Of a DNA stretch of 64,000 nucleotides, positions 1 to 8,621 are shown in pieces; within the stretch, counting starts at the first letter, position 1; each line of letters starts with the position of its first letter. The notes beneath the pieces were generated by a model, which did not search any database, was not told the DNA's origin, and saw only the letters and a program-made list of their open reading frames with translations. The translations under genes and the position numbers were made by a program. Source of the stretch: Hyphomicrobiales bacterium (GTDB lineage Bacteria; Pseudomonadota; Alphaproteobacteria; Rhizobiales; Rhizobiaceae); contig UCII01000011.1 in NCBI GenBank assembly GCA_900472485.1, positions 248,001-312,000 on the forward strand, given 5' to 3'.

Positions 1-1330
1 TGGAGACGCTGAGGGGCGCGCTGGAATAGAACTGATTGTTGATCTTCAGCAGTTCGTTGATCGTCTCGACCATCGCGGCAGCCGCGATTTCATCGGCGCC
101 CGGCATGAGAACGGCAAATTCGTCGCCGCCGATGCGGGCGGCGTGGTTCGGCAGGGAGACGACGCTGTTCAGCACCTCGCCCATGCGGCGCAGCAGCGCG
201 TCGCCAGCATCGTGGCCGCTCTCGTCATTGGATTCCTTCAGGCCGTTCAGATCGAGAATGATGGCCGATACCGGCCGAAGCGATTTGCGCTCCAGTCTGT
301 TGAGCTCCTCCATGTAGAAGGCGCGGTTGTAAAGTCTGGTGAGCACATCGTGCTTGCCGAGATATTCAAGATAGGCTTCCGCTTTCTTGCGCGCGGTAAT
401 ATCGGTCAGCGCCACCTGCACCAGCGACCAGTCGTCCTCGTAACCGGGAAAGACCGAAAACTGCAGGAGGACGTGACGCTCCGATCCGTCGAGCGCGTAG
501 TTCAGCACCTCACGCTGATGGAAAAGGCGACCGTTCCACAATTCCACCAATTGCCCCCGAAAATGCTTCTCCATGTCATCGCGGAACACTTCACCGATCC
601 GCTGATGCAGGGTCTGGCGGTCCGGTGCGCAGAAGAGATCGAGCGTTGCCTGATTGACATCGAGCACGCTGATCTCGCTCATGCATTGCTGTACGAATTC
701 CGGATGCACGTCGAGAAATACCTGAAAGTCGACGATGCCTCGGTGGCGGATCTCATCGAGCAGGATCTTGATCCGGCTGAAATCCTCGACCCAAAGGGAA
801 ACCGGCGAATGCTCGAACATGCCTTCGGCATAGCGGCGCTGCCGCTCTTCCTGCCGTCTCGCCTCCTCGCGGGCCGTCACGTCTTCTGTCGTCAGCAGCA
901 GCCGGCTCCACGAGGTCTCGTGGCCCGGCAGGATGACGCCGCGTAGCTGGATGTCGAGCCTCTTGCCGCCGAGGGAATAGTTGATTGCGGTGCCCGAAAA
1001 CTCGGTCTTGCCTTCCCAGAGCGCCACCAGCTCATTCACATGGCTTTGCAGCATCTCGTCGCGGAAGACCCGCGAAAGGCTTTCGACGAGCGTCTCGAAG
1101 GACGGCGCCTCGAAGAGCTCCAGCGTCCTGGCATTGACGGCAAGAAGCTTGATCTTTTGCGAGCAGGATGCGACGCGCTGCACGTCGGCGAGCAGATAGG
1201 AACGCAGGTCCGTCACGCCTTCCGCACGCCAGAGTTCGAACTGCTCCTTGACGCCGCTGAAATCCTCCAGCCACATGGCGACGGGGGCAAGGTCGAAAAC
1301 GGTGCTGCTGAAGTCCTGGGCGTTCATCAT
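1..1330 (-). CDS. PAS-PAS-GGDEF diguanylate cyclase (3' end outside window)
   Basis: Predicted cytoplasmic sensor that makes cyclic di-GMP from two GTP. About 443 residues are visible, starting at ATG 1330 (a second ATG lies at 1327). The gene runs off the left edge after the start of the GGDEF domain. Two PAS-like domains of about 140 residues come first, at roughly residues 10-145 and 170-305. They look like an internal duplication: both open with a related motif (APVAMWLEDFS and SPVSLWVEDFS), and each ends in a typical PAS C-terminal DVTARE/DITARK linker. The GGDEF signature is intact at residues 401-405, so cyclase activity is plausible. Whether an EAL domain follows cannot be seen. No transmembrane segment is apparent. 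A 17-bp palindrome lies about 116 bp upstream of the start. Confidence 0.88.
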   Translation of the reverse strand, partial: MMNAQDFSSTVFDLAPVAMWLEDFSGVKEQFELWRAEGVTDLRSYLLADVQRVASCSQKIKLLAVNARTLELFEAPSFETLVESLSRVFRDEMLQSHVNELVALWEGKTEFSGTAINYSLGGKRLDIQLRGVILPGHETSWSRLLLTTEDVTAREEARRQEERQRRYAEGMFEHSPVSLWVEDFSRIKILLDEIRHRGIVDFQVFLDVHPEFVQQCMSEISVLDVNQATLDLFCAPDRQTLHQRIGEVFRDDMEKHFRGQLVELWNGRLFHQREVLNYALDGSERHVLLQFSVFPGYEDDWSLVQVALTDITARKKAEAYLEYLGKHDVLTRLYNRAFYMEELNRLERKSLRPVSAIILDLNGLKESNDESGHDAGDALLRRMGEVLNSVVSLPNHAARIGGDEFAVLMPGADEIAAAAMVETINELLKINNQFYSSAPLSVS

Positions 1331-1445
1331 GATTCCCTGCACCGGCAACAAAAGTCAGTATGCGAAATGGAAAGCCGGCAGTTCGCTAAATTCTGCTTAG
1401 CGAGCATTGGTAAACCTTGCGTTGATATCAAGTGGCCGGTCAAGC

Positions 1446-1462
1446 CGGACAGTCACTGTCCG
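1446..1462. promoter_or_regulatory. Perfect 17-bp palindrome, operator-like
   Basis: CGGACAGT and ACTGTCCG arms of 8 bp flank a single central base. It lies in the 217-bp gap between mntR (ends 1548, minus strand) and the diguanylate cyclase (starts 1330, minus strand). The one-base centre makes it a poor RNA hairpin but a good dimer-protein site, in the style of TetR-family operators. No regulator of that family is adjacent. The function is inferred. Confidence 0.4.
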
Positions 1463-1547
1463 CTTCTTTTCAACTCATTCTTGTCAAAACTGTGCCCTAA
1501 ACGGCTCTCTAGCGCGATCGCTATCGGGTTGATCCGATCTAGGGCAG

Positions 1548-1997
1548 TCATGTCTTCAAAAAACGCTCGAAGGCTTCTAGGGTCTTTTCGCTGACATGGT
1601 GTTCGATGCCCTCGGCATCATTTCTTGCCGTATCAGGATCGACGCCGAGACGGCAAAGGACGGCCTCGACGATCTCATGACGCCGGCGGGTTGCCACCGC
1701 CAGGCGCTGCCCTTCTTCAGTCAGGAACACGCCACGATAGGGGCGCTGCGTGATCAGGTTTTCCTCCGCGAGCCGCTTGAGCATTTTTGCAACCGTCGGC
1801 TGCGTCACTCCCAGCCTCTGTGCAATATCGGTCTGGCGCGCTTCACCGGCATGTTCTATCAGATCGGCGATGAGCTCGACGTAATCCTCCATCAATTCCG
1901 TGCGTCGATCGTCTCGGCTTTTCTGAAAGGCCTCGGCATGCGTCTCGATCTCGGTCGAAGAAAGACGGCTTTCCAGGGCGGCAGGCAATTTCGTCAA
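1548..1997 (-). CDS. mntR: Manganese-responsive regulator MntR (DtxR family)
   Basis: A 149-residue DtxR/MntR-type metalloregulator that represses manganese uptake genes when Mn(II) is abundant. An N-terminal winged helix (about residues 35-95, with a [20 protein letters not shown] recognition helix region) is followed by a metal-binding dimerisation helix region rich in H and E ([25 protein letters not shown]). The length fits the short MntR class that lacks the SH3-like domain of DtxR. The start is TTG at 1997: an in-frame stop lies just upstream and a GGGAG ribosome-binding site precedes it. No mntH or sitABCD transporter lies in the window, so the target is likely elsewhere. A dyad resembling the MntR box lies 40-60 bp upstream, consistent with autoregulation. 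Confidence 0.85.
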   Translation of the reverse strand: MTKLPAALESRLSSTEIETHAEAFQKSRDDRRTELMEDYVELIADLIEHAGEARQTDIAQRLGVTQPTVAKMLKRLAEENLITQRPYRGVFLTEEGQRLAVATRRRHEIVEAVLCRLGVDPDTARNDAEGIEHHVSEKTLEAFERFLKT

Positions 1998-2035
1998 GGC
2001 GGCTCATCTCCCTCTTGATTAAGAGTCATGTAATG

Positions 2036-2057
2036 ATGTTTAGCCTCGACTATAAAT
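2036..2057 (-). promoter_or_regulatory. Candidate MntR operator upstream of mntR
   Basis: On the minus strand the site reads ATTTATAG-TCGAGG-CTAAACAT. This keeps the ATAG-N6-CTA(T/A) spacing of the enterobacterial MntR box (half-sites ATAGC and GCTAT) and the flanking A/T-rich bases. One half-site is imperfect. Its position, 40-60 bp upstream of the TTG start, suits a repressor site. This is assignment by eye only. Confidence 0.35.
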
Positions 2058-2149
2058 AATTCAAAGACGTTATGAAACCCAGGCGGCCGATCCCGGCCAG
2101 CCGTGAAATCGAAATTCCTATGTCTCAGTTGATTCGTCGCGCCACGCCT

Positions 2150-3220
2150 TCAGACGCGCAACAGCGGCAGCAGTTGCTTACCCTGCCGCTTTATTTCCGA
2201 GAGGTAGGGTGTGTCCGAAAGAACGAAATGCGTGATGCCGAGATCGCGGTACTTGCGCAGGGAGCTGGCGACATCCTCTGGCGAGCCGACCAGCCAGGTT
2301 GTGCCGGCACCGCCGCCGCCGAACTTGCCCGGTGCGGTATAGAGATTGTCGTCAAGCACGTCGCCGCGCGCGGCGAGATCGAACAGCCGTTTCTGGCCCA
2401 CTGCGATCGATTGCCGGTGATCGTTCCAGCCGACGCCCTTATTCTTAGCCATCTCGGCGACTTTCGCCTCGGCATCGGTCCAGGCCTGCTCCGTTGTGTC
2501 GCGCACCAGCGTCGTAATGCGCAGTCCGAATTCCAGCGGCGGCAGATCGCGATCAAGCTCCCTGCTTAATGCCTTCAGTCGGCTGATCCGCTCGGCAATG
2601 TCGGCGAGTGGCTCGCCCCAGAAAAGCTGAACATCTGCCTCCGTGGCGGAAACGCGTTCCGCAGCATCCGAAGCGCCGCCGAAATAGAGCCTGGGATGCA
2701 GACGTCCACCCCGAGGCTCGATGCGCGGAGCCGCCGTGGATTCTCTGACGCGAAAGTGTTCTCCCTCATAGGTGACATTCTCTTCGGTCCAGAGCTTGCG
2801 GGTAAGCCGCATGAATTCTTTGGTGCGCCCATAGCGGTGGGCTTGATCGCCTTCGCTGTCGCCATAAGCGGCAAGATTGTCCTTGCCGGAAACGATATTG
2901 ACGCGCACCCGGCCGCCGCTCAGCTGATCCAGAGTGGCAGCAGCGGAGGCGAAGTGCGCCGGGCGCCAGTAGCCGGGGCGGATTGCGATGAGCGGCTCGA
3001 AGCTGGTGGTGCGCGCAGCAAGTGCGGCCGCCACGGTGAAGGTGTCGGGCCGGCCCCAGCCGGTGCCGATCAATGCACCCTTCCAGCCGTGATCCTCCAG
3101 CGCCTTGGCATGGCTTGTGAGCGTCTCCAGGCTGTTATGGTTCTCGACGGCGGAATCGCCGCGATGGCCCGGTTTGACGTCATTCGGGATGTACCAGAGA
3201 AATTCGCTGCTATCGCTCAT
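2150..3220 (-). CDS. LLM-class FMNH2-dependent monooxygenase, SsuD-like
   Basis: A 356-residue bacterial-luciferase-like flavin monooxygenase of the alkanesulfonate monooxygenase branch. It would use FMNH2 and O2 to release sulfite from a sulfonate in the cytoplasm. Visible family features are the N-terminal beta strand with a WYIPND motif, the LDQLSGGRVRVNIVSG segment typical of the family, and an RLYFGGASDAAERV phosphate-binding region. ATG 3220 is chosen over upstream in-frame starts because family similarity begins there. It is the last gene of the tauABC-type operon, 85 bp after tauC. It stands where tauD dioxygenase stands in enterobacteria, so substrate range may be wider than taurine. 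No flavin reductase lies nearby; FMNH2 must come from elsewhere. Confidence 0.85.
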   Translation of the reverse strand: MSDSSEFLWYIPNDVKPGHRGDSAVENHNSLETLTSHAKALEDHGWKGALIGTGWGRPDTFTVAAALAARTTSFEPLIAIRPGYWRPAHFASAAATLDQLSGGRVRVNIVSGKDNLAAYGDSEGDQAHRYGRTKEFMRLTRKLWTEENVTYEGEHFRVRESTAAPRIEPRGGRLHPRLYFGGASDAAERVSATEADVQLFWGEPLADIAERISRLKALSRELDRDLPPLEFGLRITTLVRDTTEQAWTDAEAKVAEMAKNKGVGWNDHRQSIAVGQKRLFDLAARGDVLDDNLYTAPGKFGGGGAGTTWLVGSPEDVASSLRKYRDLGITHFVLSDTPYLSEIKRQGKQLLPLLRV

Positions 3221-3305
3221 GCCTGCGCCTGTCGGTCCGTCTGAATTGATAGGGGATTTGTAGCGAAGCGAGCCGTGATCAATCCTCGGCTCACCTTCCT
3301 TGCGT

Positions 3306-4160
3306 CTAAAGCTTACCCTTCCAAGGGACGAGCACGGCTTCAAGAATGCGGACGGCGGTCGAGAAGGCGAAGGCGCAGACCGCAATGATGCCGATGCCGA
3401 CGAAAACGACGTCGGTGGCAAGGAACTGTGATGCCGACATGATCATGAAGCCAACGCCGCGGGTCGAAGCAATGAGTTCGGCTGCCACCAGCGTTCCCCA
3501 GCCGATGCCGAAGGCGATCCGGATACCGGTCAGGATTTCCGGCAGGGCAGAAGGCAGGACGACGTTGAAGAAAAGGTGCAGCCGGTTCGCGCCGAGAGAC
3601 CGCGCGGCATTGACCCGCTCCAGGGGCAGCGAACGAACGCCGGCTTGGGCCGACAGGCAAATCGGCGCGAACATGGCGAGCACGAGGAGGGTAATCTTCG
3701 AGGTCTCACCGATCCCGAGCCATATGATCATCAGCGGCAGGTAGGAAAGGGGCGGAAGCGGCCAATAAAATTCGATGGGCGTATCGAGAATTCCCTTTGC
3801 CCAGCGGTTGAGGCCCATCAGCAGACCGACAGGAATGCCGACCCCGATCGCGATGGCCGCGGCGACGACGATGCGGAACAGGCTTGCCGATATATGTTCG
3901 GAAAGCGAGGCACCCGCATAGCCGTCGCGATAGACAACGCCGATCTGCGCCAGCACCTCATCGGGGCGAGGCAGAAAGAGATGAGATACCAGGCCGAGCT
4001 TGGCGACGAGCCACCACAATGCCAGGCAGACGATTGCAGTCGCGATGCTGATGGCGACGGTGGGTTTCTCGCCAACGCCGAAGCCGGGAACACGAACCAG
4101 CTTCGGTTGTGTTTCCCTTTGAGAAACGGTGGCGGAGTGCGTTTCGATGATGTCGCTCAT
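3306..4160 (-). CDS. tauC: Taurine/sulfonate ABC transporter permease
   Basis: A 284-residue inner-membrane permease of the TauC/SsuC family (binding-protein-dependent transport domain). It has six predicted membrane helices, the first at about residues 36-55, and the EAA-type cytoplasmic loop ([26 protein letters not shown] split around residue 180) that contacts the ATPase. Its start overlaps the 3' end of tauB by 4 bp, indicating translational coupling. It belongs to the tauABC operon and would form the channel for sulfonates delivered by TauA. Confidence 0.9.
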   Translation of the reverse strand: MSDIIETHSATVSQRETQPKLVRVPGFGVGEKPTVAISIATAIVCLALWWLVAKLGLVSHLFLPRPDEVLAQIGVVYRDGYAGASLSEHISASLFRIVVAAAIAIGVGIPVGLLMGLNRWAKGILDTPIEFYWPLPPLSYLPLMIIWLGIGETSKITLLVLAMFAPICLSAQAGVRSLPLERVNAARSLGANRLHLFFNVVLPSALPEILTGIRIAFGIGWGTLVAAELIASTRGVGFMIMSASQFLATDVVFVGIGIIAVCAFAFSTAVRILEAVLVPWKGKL

Positions 4161-4945
4161 GCCGCACTCCTGATGTTGTCAGCACTGTGGAGGATGGTGC
4201 GAATTTCGTCCCGAAGATTGCCGAATTCGGGAGAAGACAGGATCGCTCTCGTATCGCCGCTGGCGGCAAAACGATGCACGAAATCAAGCTCGAAACGCGC
4301 GACGACACGCCCCGGCCTTGGAGACATAACCAGAACCTCCGTGCCGAGAAACAGCGCCTCCTCGATCGAGTGGGTAATGAAGAAAATGCGCTTATCGGTT
4401 CTGGCCCAGATGGAAACCAGAAGCTCCTGCATCTGCTCGCGCGTCAGGCTGTCGAGCGCGCCGAATGGTTCGTCCATCAGCAGGATATCCGGATCCGGGG
4501 CGAGCGCCCGTGCAATGCCGACCCGCTGGCGCATGCCGCCCGACAATTCATAGGGCAGAGCATTGGCAAAGTCGGTGAGGCCCACCAGCCGCAAAAGCTC
4601 GGATGCTCGATCGCGGCGTTCCCGCTTGCCCAGTCCGGCAAATTGCAGGCCGAGAGCCACGTTGTCGATGACGGACTTCCATGGCAGCAGCGAATCCTTC
4701 TGGAACACGACGCCTCGATCAGCGCCTGGCCTGGAAACAGGCCTGCCGTCGAGCGTGATCTTCCCCTCGGACAACGGCAGGAAGCCGGCGATCGCATTGA
4801 GCAGAGTAGATTTGCCGCAGCCGGATGCGCCAAGCGCCACGACGATGCCGCGTTCGGGAATGTTGAAGGAAACGCGATCGAGCGCGTGAACGGTCCTGCC
4901 GTCACGCGCTGCAAAGAAGACGCTTGCATGGTCGACTTGAAGCAT
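4157..4945 (-). CDS. tauB: Taurine/sulfonate ABC transporter ATP-binding protein
   Basis: A 262-residue ABC ATPase that energises sulfonate import. Walker A is GASGCGKST, the Q-loop lies in [11 protein letters not shown], the signature is [16 protein letters not shown], and Walker B is [12 protein letters not shown] followed by the H-loop FITHS. ATG 4945 is chosen because the upstream 27-residue extension is arginine-rich and unlike the family. It follows tauA by 55 bp, a gap filled by a strong stem-loop, and overlaps tauC by 4 bp. Confidence 0.9.
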   Translation of the reverse strand: MLQVDHASVFFAARDGRTVHALDRVSFNIPERGIVVALGASGCGKSTLLNAIAGFLPLSEGKITLDGRPVSRPGADRGVVFQKDSLLPWKSVIDNVALGLQFAGLGKRERRDRASELLRLVGLTDFANALPYELSGGMRQRVGIARALAPDPDILLMDEPFGALDSLTREQMQELLVSIWARTDKRIFFITHSIEEALFLGTEVLVMSPRPGRVVARFELDFVHRFAASGDTRAILSSPEFGNLRDEIRTILHSADNIRSAA

Positions 4946-4963
4946 GGGTTCTCTCGATATTGC

Positions 4964-4992
4964 GGCGCCGGCGTGACAAGCGCGCCGGCGCC
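4964..4992 (-). other. Intercistronic stem-loop between tauA and tauB
   Basis: Perfect 10-bp GC stem (GGCGCCGGCG / CGCCGGCGCC) with a 9-base loop, filling the short gap between the tauA stop and the tauB start. There is no T run, so it is more likely an mRNA-stability element or partial attenuator that favours tauA expression than a full terminator. Confidence 0.6.
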
Positions 4993-5000
4993 GGGGAGGA

Positions 5001-6014
5001 TCAGTTGCTTGCGCTGACAAGCGCATCGGCGGTGACGAACGCGCCGTAGTTCGGCAGGACTTCGGAGACTTTTCCCTGGCTCTTCAGGAAGGCGGCCGTG
5101 TCCTTGAGGATTTTTGCCGCGCCGGACTGATCGCCGCCACCGAGCCAGGCGGCCGATGCTTGCACGTCGGGCGTCAGCAGAGTGAGGTTTTTCAGCGCTG
5201 CTGCCTGCTGGTCTGCCGTGCCGCCCAGAAGCTTGGCAAGCGCCTTGGCGTTGTCGCTATCCGGTCCCCACGCCGCTTTATCGGCTGCGAACGAGGCGTA
5301 GTATTTGTTGATCACCGAGGCATAGGCCTTCAGGAACTTCGGGTTGTCTGCTGCGAATTTCGAGGTTGCGACCCAGGCGGAAAATGTCGGAGCGCCCTTG
5401 TCGGCGACATCTTTGGAGGTCACCAGGACTTTGCCGTTCTTCTTCAGCTCAGTGAGTGCCGGGTCCCAGACGAAGCCGCCGTCGATATCGCCGCGATTGT
5501 AGCTTGCGACGATTTCCGGCTGCGGGATGGCAAAGACCTGTACGTCCTTTTCGCTCAGGCCCAGGGACTTGATGAGGGCGAGCAGCTGATAGTGGTCGGT
5601 GGAGACCGGTGCTGCCGCGAGCTTCTTGCCCTTCAGATCGGCAAGGGTGTTAATGCCGGAGCCATTGCGTACCACCAGAGCTTCATCGACGCCGGAGATG
5701 GACGAGAGGTAGAATGCCTTCACCTCCAGCCCGCGCGAGGCGGCAGCGGCAAACGGGCTTGAGCCGACATAGCCGATCTGGACGTCGCCGGATGCGATAG
5801 CGGCGAAGATCTCCGCCCCGGAATTGAATTTGCGGAAGTCGATTTCGTAGCCGGTCTCCTTCGCGAAATCGCCATTGGCGATCGCGACCGAGGAGGGCAG
5901 GGCATCGGTCTGATAGGCGACGACGACCTTCTTGTCGGCAGCGGCCGCGCCGGCCGCCATGGAAATGCTGGCGAGCCCTAAGACGGCCGCAGCGATCAGT
6001 GTATTGAACTTCAT
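5001..6014 (-). CDS. tauA: Taurine/sulfonate ABC transporter substrate-binding protein
   Basis: A 337-residue periplasmic binding protein of the TauA/SsuA family. A Sec signal peptide covers about residues 1-26 (hydrophobic core, cleavage after AGAAAA). The mature protein begins [20 protein letters not shown], the usual TauA-like opening strand, followed by [19 protein letters not shown], which lines the sulfonate pocket in relatives. It is the first gene of the tauABC-monooxygenase operon, with a long AT-rich promoter region upstream (6015-6284). The exact ligand (taurine or another alkanesulfonate) cannot be read from sequence. Confidence 0.9.
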   Translation of the reverse strand: MKFNTLIAAAVLGLASISMAAGAAAADKKVVVAYQTDALPSSVAIANGDFAKETGYEIDFRKFNSGAEIFAAIASGDVQIGYVGSSPFAAAASRGLEVKAFYLSSISGVDEALVVRNGSGINTLADLKGKKLAAAPVSTDHYQLLALIKSLGLSEKDVQVFAIPQPEIVASYNRGDIDGGFVWDPALTELKKNGKVLVTSKDVADKGAPTFSAWVATSKFAADNPKFLKAYASVINKYYASFAADKAAWGPDSDNAKALAKLLGGTADQQAAALKNLTLLTPDVQASAAWLGGGDQSGAAKILKDTAAFLKSQGKVSEVLPNYGAFVTADALVSASN

Positions 6015-6112
6015 GACTAGTCCCCTTGGCCGGATCAGATTTTCCGGCGGTTCCCTGAATGCAATGCGTAGAACCTAGCGAAATCGGGGGCAGGATCGAT
6101 AGAAATAGCAAA

Positions 6113-6124
6113 CTATTTTTATAG
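6113..6124. promoter_or_regulatory. AT-rich dyad in the tau promoter region
   Basis: A CTAT-TTTT-ATAG palindrome about 100 bp upstream of tauA. It is followed by further ATAG/TATAGG copies up to about 6135 in a stretch much richer in A+T than the surroundings. A similar CTAT...ATAG dyad precedes the other sulfur cluster at 10795. A LysR-type sulfur regulator (CysB/Cbl/SsuR-like) is the natural candidate. This is inference. The rest of 6015-6284 holds no gene. Confidence 0.35.
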
Positions 6125-6284
6125 ATTATTATAGGAATTGTTTGTCTGAATTCACGAAGATGACAGGGCTAGCGCCTTTTCGGCGGAGCGAAGCCGACAT
6201 AGGTAGCGACGCTCAGGAACGCGTCAAAATCCTGAACTCTGCTCGATATCGGTCATTCCCATAGCAAAGCGAAAGCCTGCCGGC

Positions 6285-6638
6285 CTAATTGGTGCTTTCG
6301 CGCTCGTTGAGATCGATCTGGCCTCTTTCCGCCAGAATCGGCAGGGCGATATTATGCTGCGCCTCGTCCATTTCCTGCACCGTGACGAGCGTTCCTCCTC
6401 GTTCGAGGGCGGCTGCATAGGCGGCACGCTGCTCCTCGTGAAAGAAGATGCCCGTCAATGCATCCAGAAAGCCCATGTGATCGGTCGGTGAGGTATCCGG
6501 CCGGTTGCCCCGTGTCATGGTGATCGCGTCCTTAGGGATACCGGCATCCATCAACGCCTGAGCTGCAGCTTCCGCTTCATATTCGTCGTCGAAGAATGCG
6601 GTCAATGCAAAGGAGCCGGTTTTACTTTCGCTGTTCAT
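6285..6638 (-). CDS. Small general-stress-like protein (YflT/GS17M-type fold)
   Basis: A 117-residue soluble acidic protein. Its N-terminal half (ALTAFFDDEYEAEAAAQALM then AGIPKDAITM) matches the pattern of general stress protein 17M/YflT-type domains, in which a strand, a residue-pairing helix and a second strand alternate. The centre is HMGFLDALTGIF and the tail is hydrophilic. It is divergently arranged to udgX. In relatives these proteins are stress-induced, but the molecular role is unknown. No metal or catalytic motif is visible. Confidence 0.55.
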   Translation of the reverse strand: MNSESKTGSFALTAFFDDEYEAEAAAQALMDAGIPKDAITMTRGNRPDTSPTDHMGFLDALTGIFFHEEQRAAYAAALERGGTLVTVQEMDEAQHNIALPILAERGQIDLNERESTN

Positions 6639-6779
6639 GGCGGGTTCTCCGTTCTCGTGGTCTCACTGTCTTAACGAGCACCTGGGGAGGGTGTTCCCTG
6701 GTGATGAGTATCCAGCATGGAACAAACAGAAGGACGATTAGTTGATCGTCATAGAATCTGGAACCATAGCGAGCCCCCA

Positions 6780-7430
6780 ATGCTCGATAGATTTCCTTCG
6801 GCCGGCGCAGGCCCATCGCTCAGTTATGAGCATGCGAATGCAGAGACACTTGATAATCTGCATGAAGATGCTCGATCCTGCACACGCTGCGATCTCTATC
6901 GCAACGCCACTCATCTGGTGTTCGGCGAAGGGCCGGCCCGGGCCGACATCGTGCTGGTCGGCGAACAGCCGGGCGACAAGGAGGATGTGGCCGGCCGGCC
7001 TTTTGTCGGACCGGCGGGCCGGCTCCTTGATGAATGCCTTGAAGAAGCCGGCGTGGATCGAGACCGCTGCTATGTCACCAACGCCGTGAAGCATTTCAAA
7101 TATCAGATGCGTGGCAAGAAGCGATTGCATGCCAGGCCCAATGCCGGCGAGGTGCAGCGCTGCGCCTGGTGGCTGGGAGCAGAGCTCGAATTGCTAAAGC
7201 CGAAACTTGTCGTCGCGCTTGGGGCGACGGCCGTATCCTCGCTGCTCGGCTCGAAAGTTAAGGTCATGCGCGACCGCGGCCAGATTCTGCATCCGTCGCG
7301 AAAACTCGATGTCCTAGTGACCATTCATCCTTCGGCGCTCCTGCGGATCAGGGAAGCGGACGAGAGGGAAAAAAACCGGCTCACCTTCATTCGGGATCTC
7401 AAAAAGATCCGAAGTTTTCTGCGGCACTGA
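6780..7430 (+). CDS. udgX: UdgX family uracil-DNA binding/cross-linking protein
   Basis: A 216-residue member of the uracil-DNA glycosylase superfamily, related to family 4. Cysteines of a 4Fe-4S cluster are visible (SCTRCDLY near residue 32, and one in EVQRCAWW). Motif A is GEQPGDKED, with Gln-Pro-Gly as in family 4. The diagnostic UdgX insertion KRLHARP follows the KHFKYQ segment. In the Mycobacterium smegmatis enzyme the histidine of this R-loop attaches covalently to the abasic sugar after uracil removal. The C-terminal motif is TIHPSALLR. An upstream in-frame ATG at 6717 would add 21 residues; 6780 is preferred because similarity begins soon after it. Neither start has a strong ribosome-binding site. 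The likely role is DNA repair or tagging of uracil sites. Confidence 0.85.
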   Translation: MLDRFPSAGAGPSLSYEHANAETLDNLHEDARSCTRCDLYRNATHLVFGEGPARADIVLVGEQPGDKEDVAGRPFVGPAGRLLDECLEEAGVDRDRCYVTNAVKHFKYQMRGKKRLHARPNAGEVQRCAWWLGAELELLKPKLVVALGATAVSSLLGSKVKVMRDRGQILHPSRKLDVLVTIHPSALLRIREADEREKNRLTFIRDLKKIRSFLRH

Positions 7431-7473
7431 CAATCCTCTCCAGACGCAACTGCAGAACAGCAAAGGTCATGTC

Positions 7474-8616
7474 ATGGCTGACAATCAACCCAATATTGCG
7501 GAAACCAAGCCGGATCGGCTGAAACAGCAGCCTGTTGATGACGCCGGTCGCCAAAATGATGCAACGGCTGAAAAGCGCCCCTCCTTCATTCGCCGTCATC
7601 CGTTCTCCATTCTGCTCGGCATTGTCGTGTTGCTTGCACTGATCGTAGCCGCATGGTTCGTCTGGAAGATCTATTTCCATCCCTATGAGTCGACGGATGA
7701 TGCCTTTGTCGATGCGCGCAGCTTTTCGGTTGCCGCCAAAGTATCCGGCTATGTTGCCGAGGTTCCGGTGACCGATAATCAGTCCGTCAAAGCCGGCGAT
7801 GTCATCTTGAGGATCGATCCGCGTGATTATCAGATCGCGCTCGATCAGGCGAACGGGCAGGTAGAGGTGGCGAAGGCCTCGGTCGACAGCGCCGGCGCGC
7901 AGATCGAGGCAGCGAGCGCCGCCGTCGACGTCGCCAAGGCGCAACAGAATTCCGCCACCGCCGCTCTGCAATTTGCGCAGCAGGAATCCAATCGCCAGCA
8001 GCAACTGGTCAAGACCGGCTCCGGCAGCGTGCAGGCCGTGCAGCAGGCTACGGCAACCCTGCAGCAGGATCAGGCGAGCCTCGCCCAGATGCAGGCGAAC
8101 ATCATCTCGGCGCAGAAGAACAAGGCCGTTGCCGAGGCGCAAAAATCCAGTGCGCTCGCCAGCCTCAAGCAGGCGCAGGCTCAGGCCGAAGAAGCGCAGC
8201 AGAACCTTAGTTACACGACGATCACGGCGGCCCAGCCAGGACGCATCGCGCGCCTTGCCGGCGCCAAGGGGCAGTATGTGGAGGCGGGACAGGCGATCTC
8301 GACATTCGTTCCCGACGATGTCTGGATTACGGCGAACTTCAAGGAGACGCAGCTCACCGACATGCGGCCGGGCCAGCCGGTGGACATTACGATCGATGCC
8401 TATCCCAATCACACGCTCCACGGCAAGGTGGCCTCGGTTCAGCCGGGCTCCGGCACCGCCTTTTCGCTGCTGCCAGCGGAGAACGCGACCGGCAATTACG
8501 TCAAGGTCACGCAGCGCGTGCCGGTCAAGATCATCGTCGACAGATGGCCCGCTGATGTTGCAATCGGTCCCGGCATGTCCGTGGTGCCGACAGTGACGGT
8601 GCGCCCGAGGAGTTGA
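7474..8616 (+). CDS. EmrA-like HlyD-family periplasmic adaptor of drug efflux pump
   Basis: A 380-residue membrane-fusion protein. It has one N-terminal transmembrane helix (about residues 44-66), a barrel-sandwich lipoyl half (YESTDDAFVDARSFSVAAKVSGYV), a long alanine/glutamine-rich coiled coil (about residues 125-250), the second lipoyl half and a beta-barrel (TTITAAQPGRIARL). This order matches EmrA. It would bridge the MFS pump encoded next to an outer-membrane channel not present here. Its stop is 5 bp before the ATG of the pump gene. Confidence 0.9.
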   Translation: MADNQPNIAETKPDRLKQQPVDDAGRQNDATAEKRPSFIRRHPFSILLGIVVLLALIVAAWFVWKIYFHPYESTDDAFVDARSFSVAAKVSGYVAEVPVTDNQSVKAGDVILRIDPRDYQIALDQANGQVEVAKASVDSAGAQIEAASAAVDVAKAQQNSATAALQFAQQESNRQQQLVKTGSGSVQAVQQATATLQQDQASLAQMQANIISAQKNKAVAEAQKSSALASLKQAQAQAEEAQQNLSYTTITAAQPGRIARLAGAKGQYVEAGQAISTFVPDDVWITANFKETQLTDMRPGQPVDITIDAYPNHTLHGKVASVQPGSGTAFSLLPAENATGNYVKVTQRVPVKIIVDRWPADVAIGPGMSVVPTVTVRPRS

Positions 8617-8621
8617 GCGAG

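Noticed and set aside
143..946. Open frame of 267 codons on the plus strand
   Set aside because: Antisense to the diguanylate cyclase with its intact GGDEF motif.
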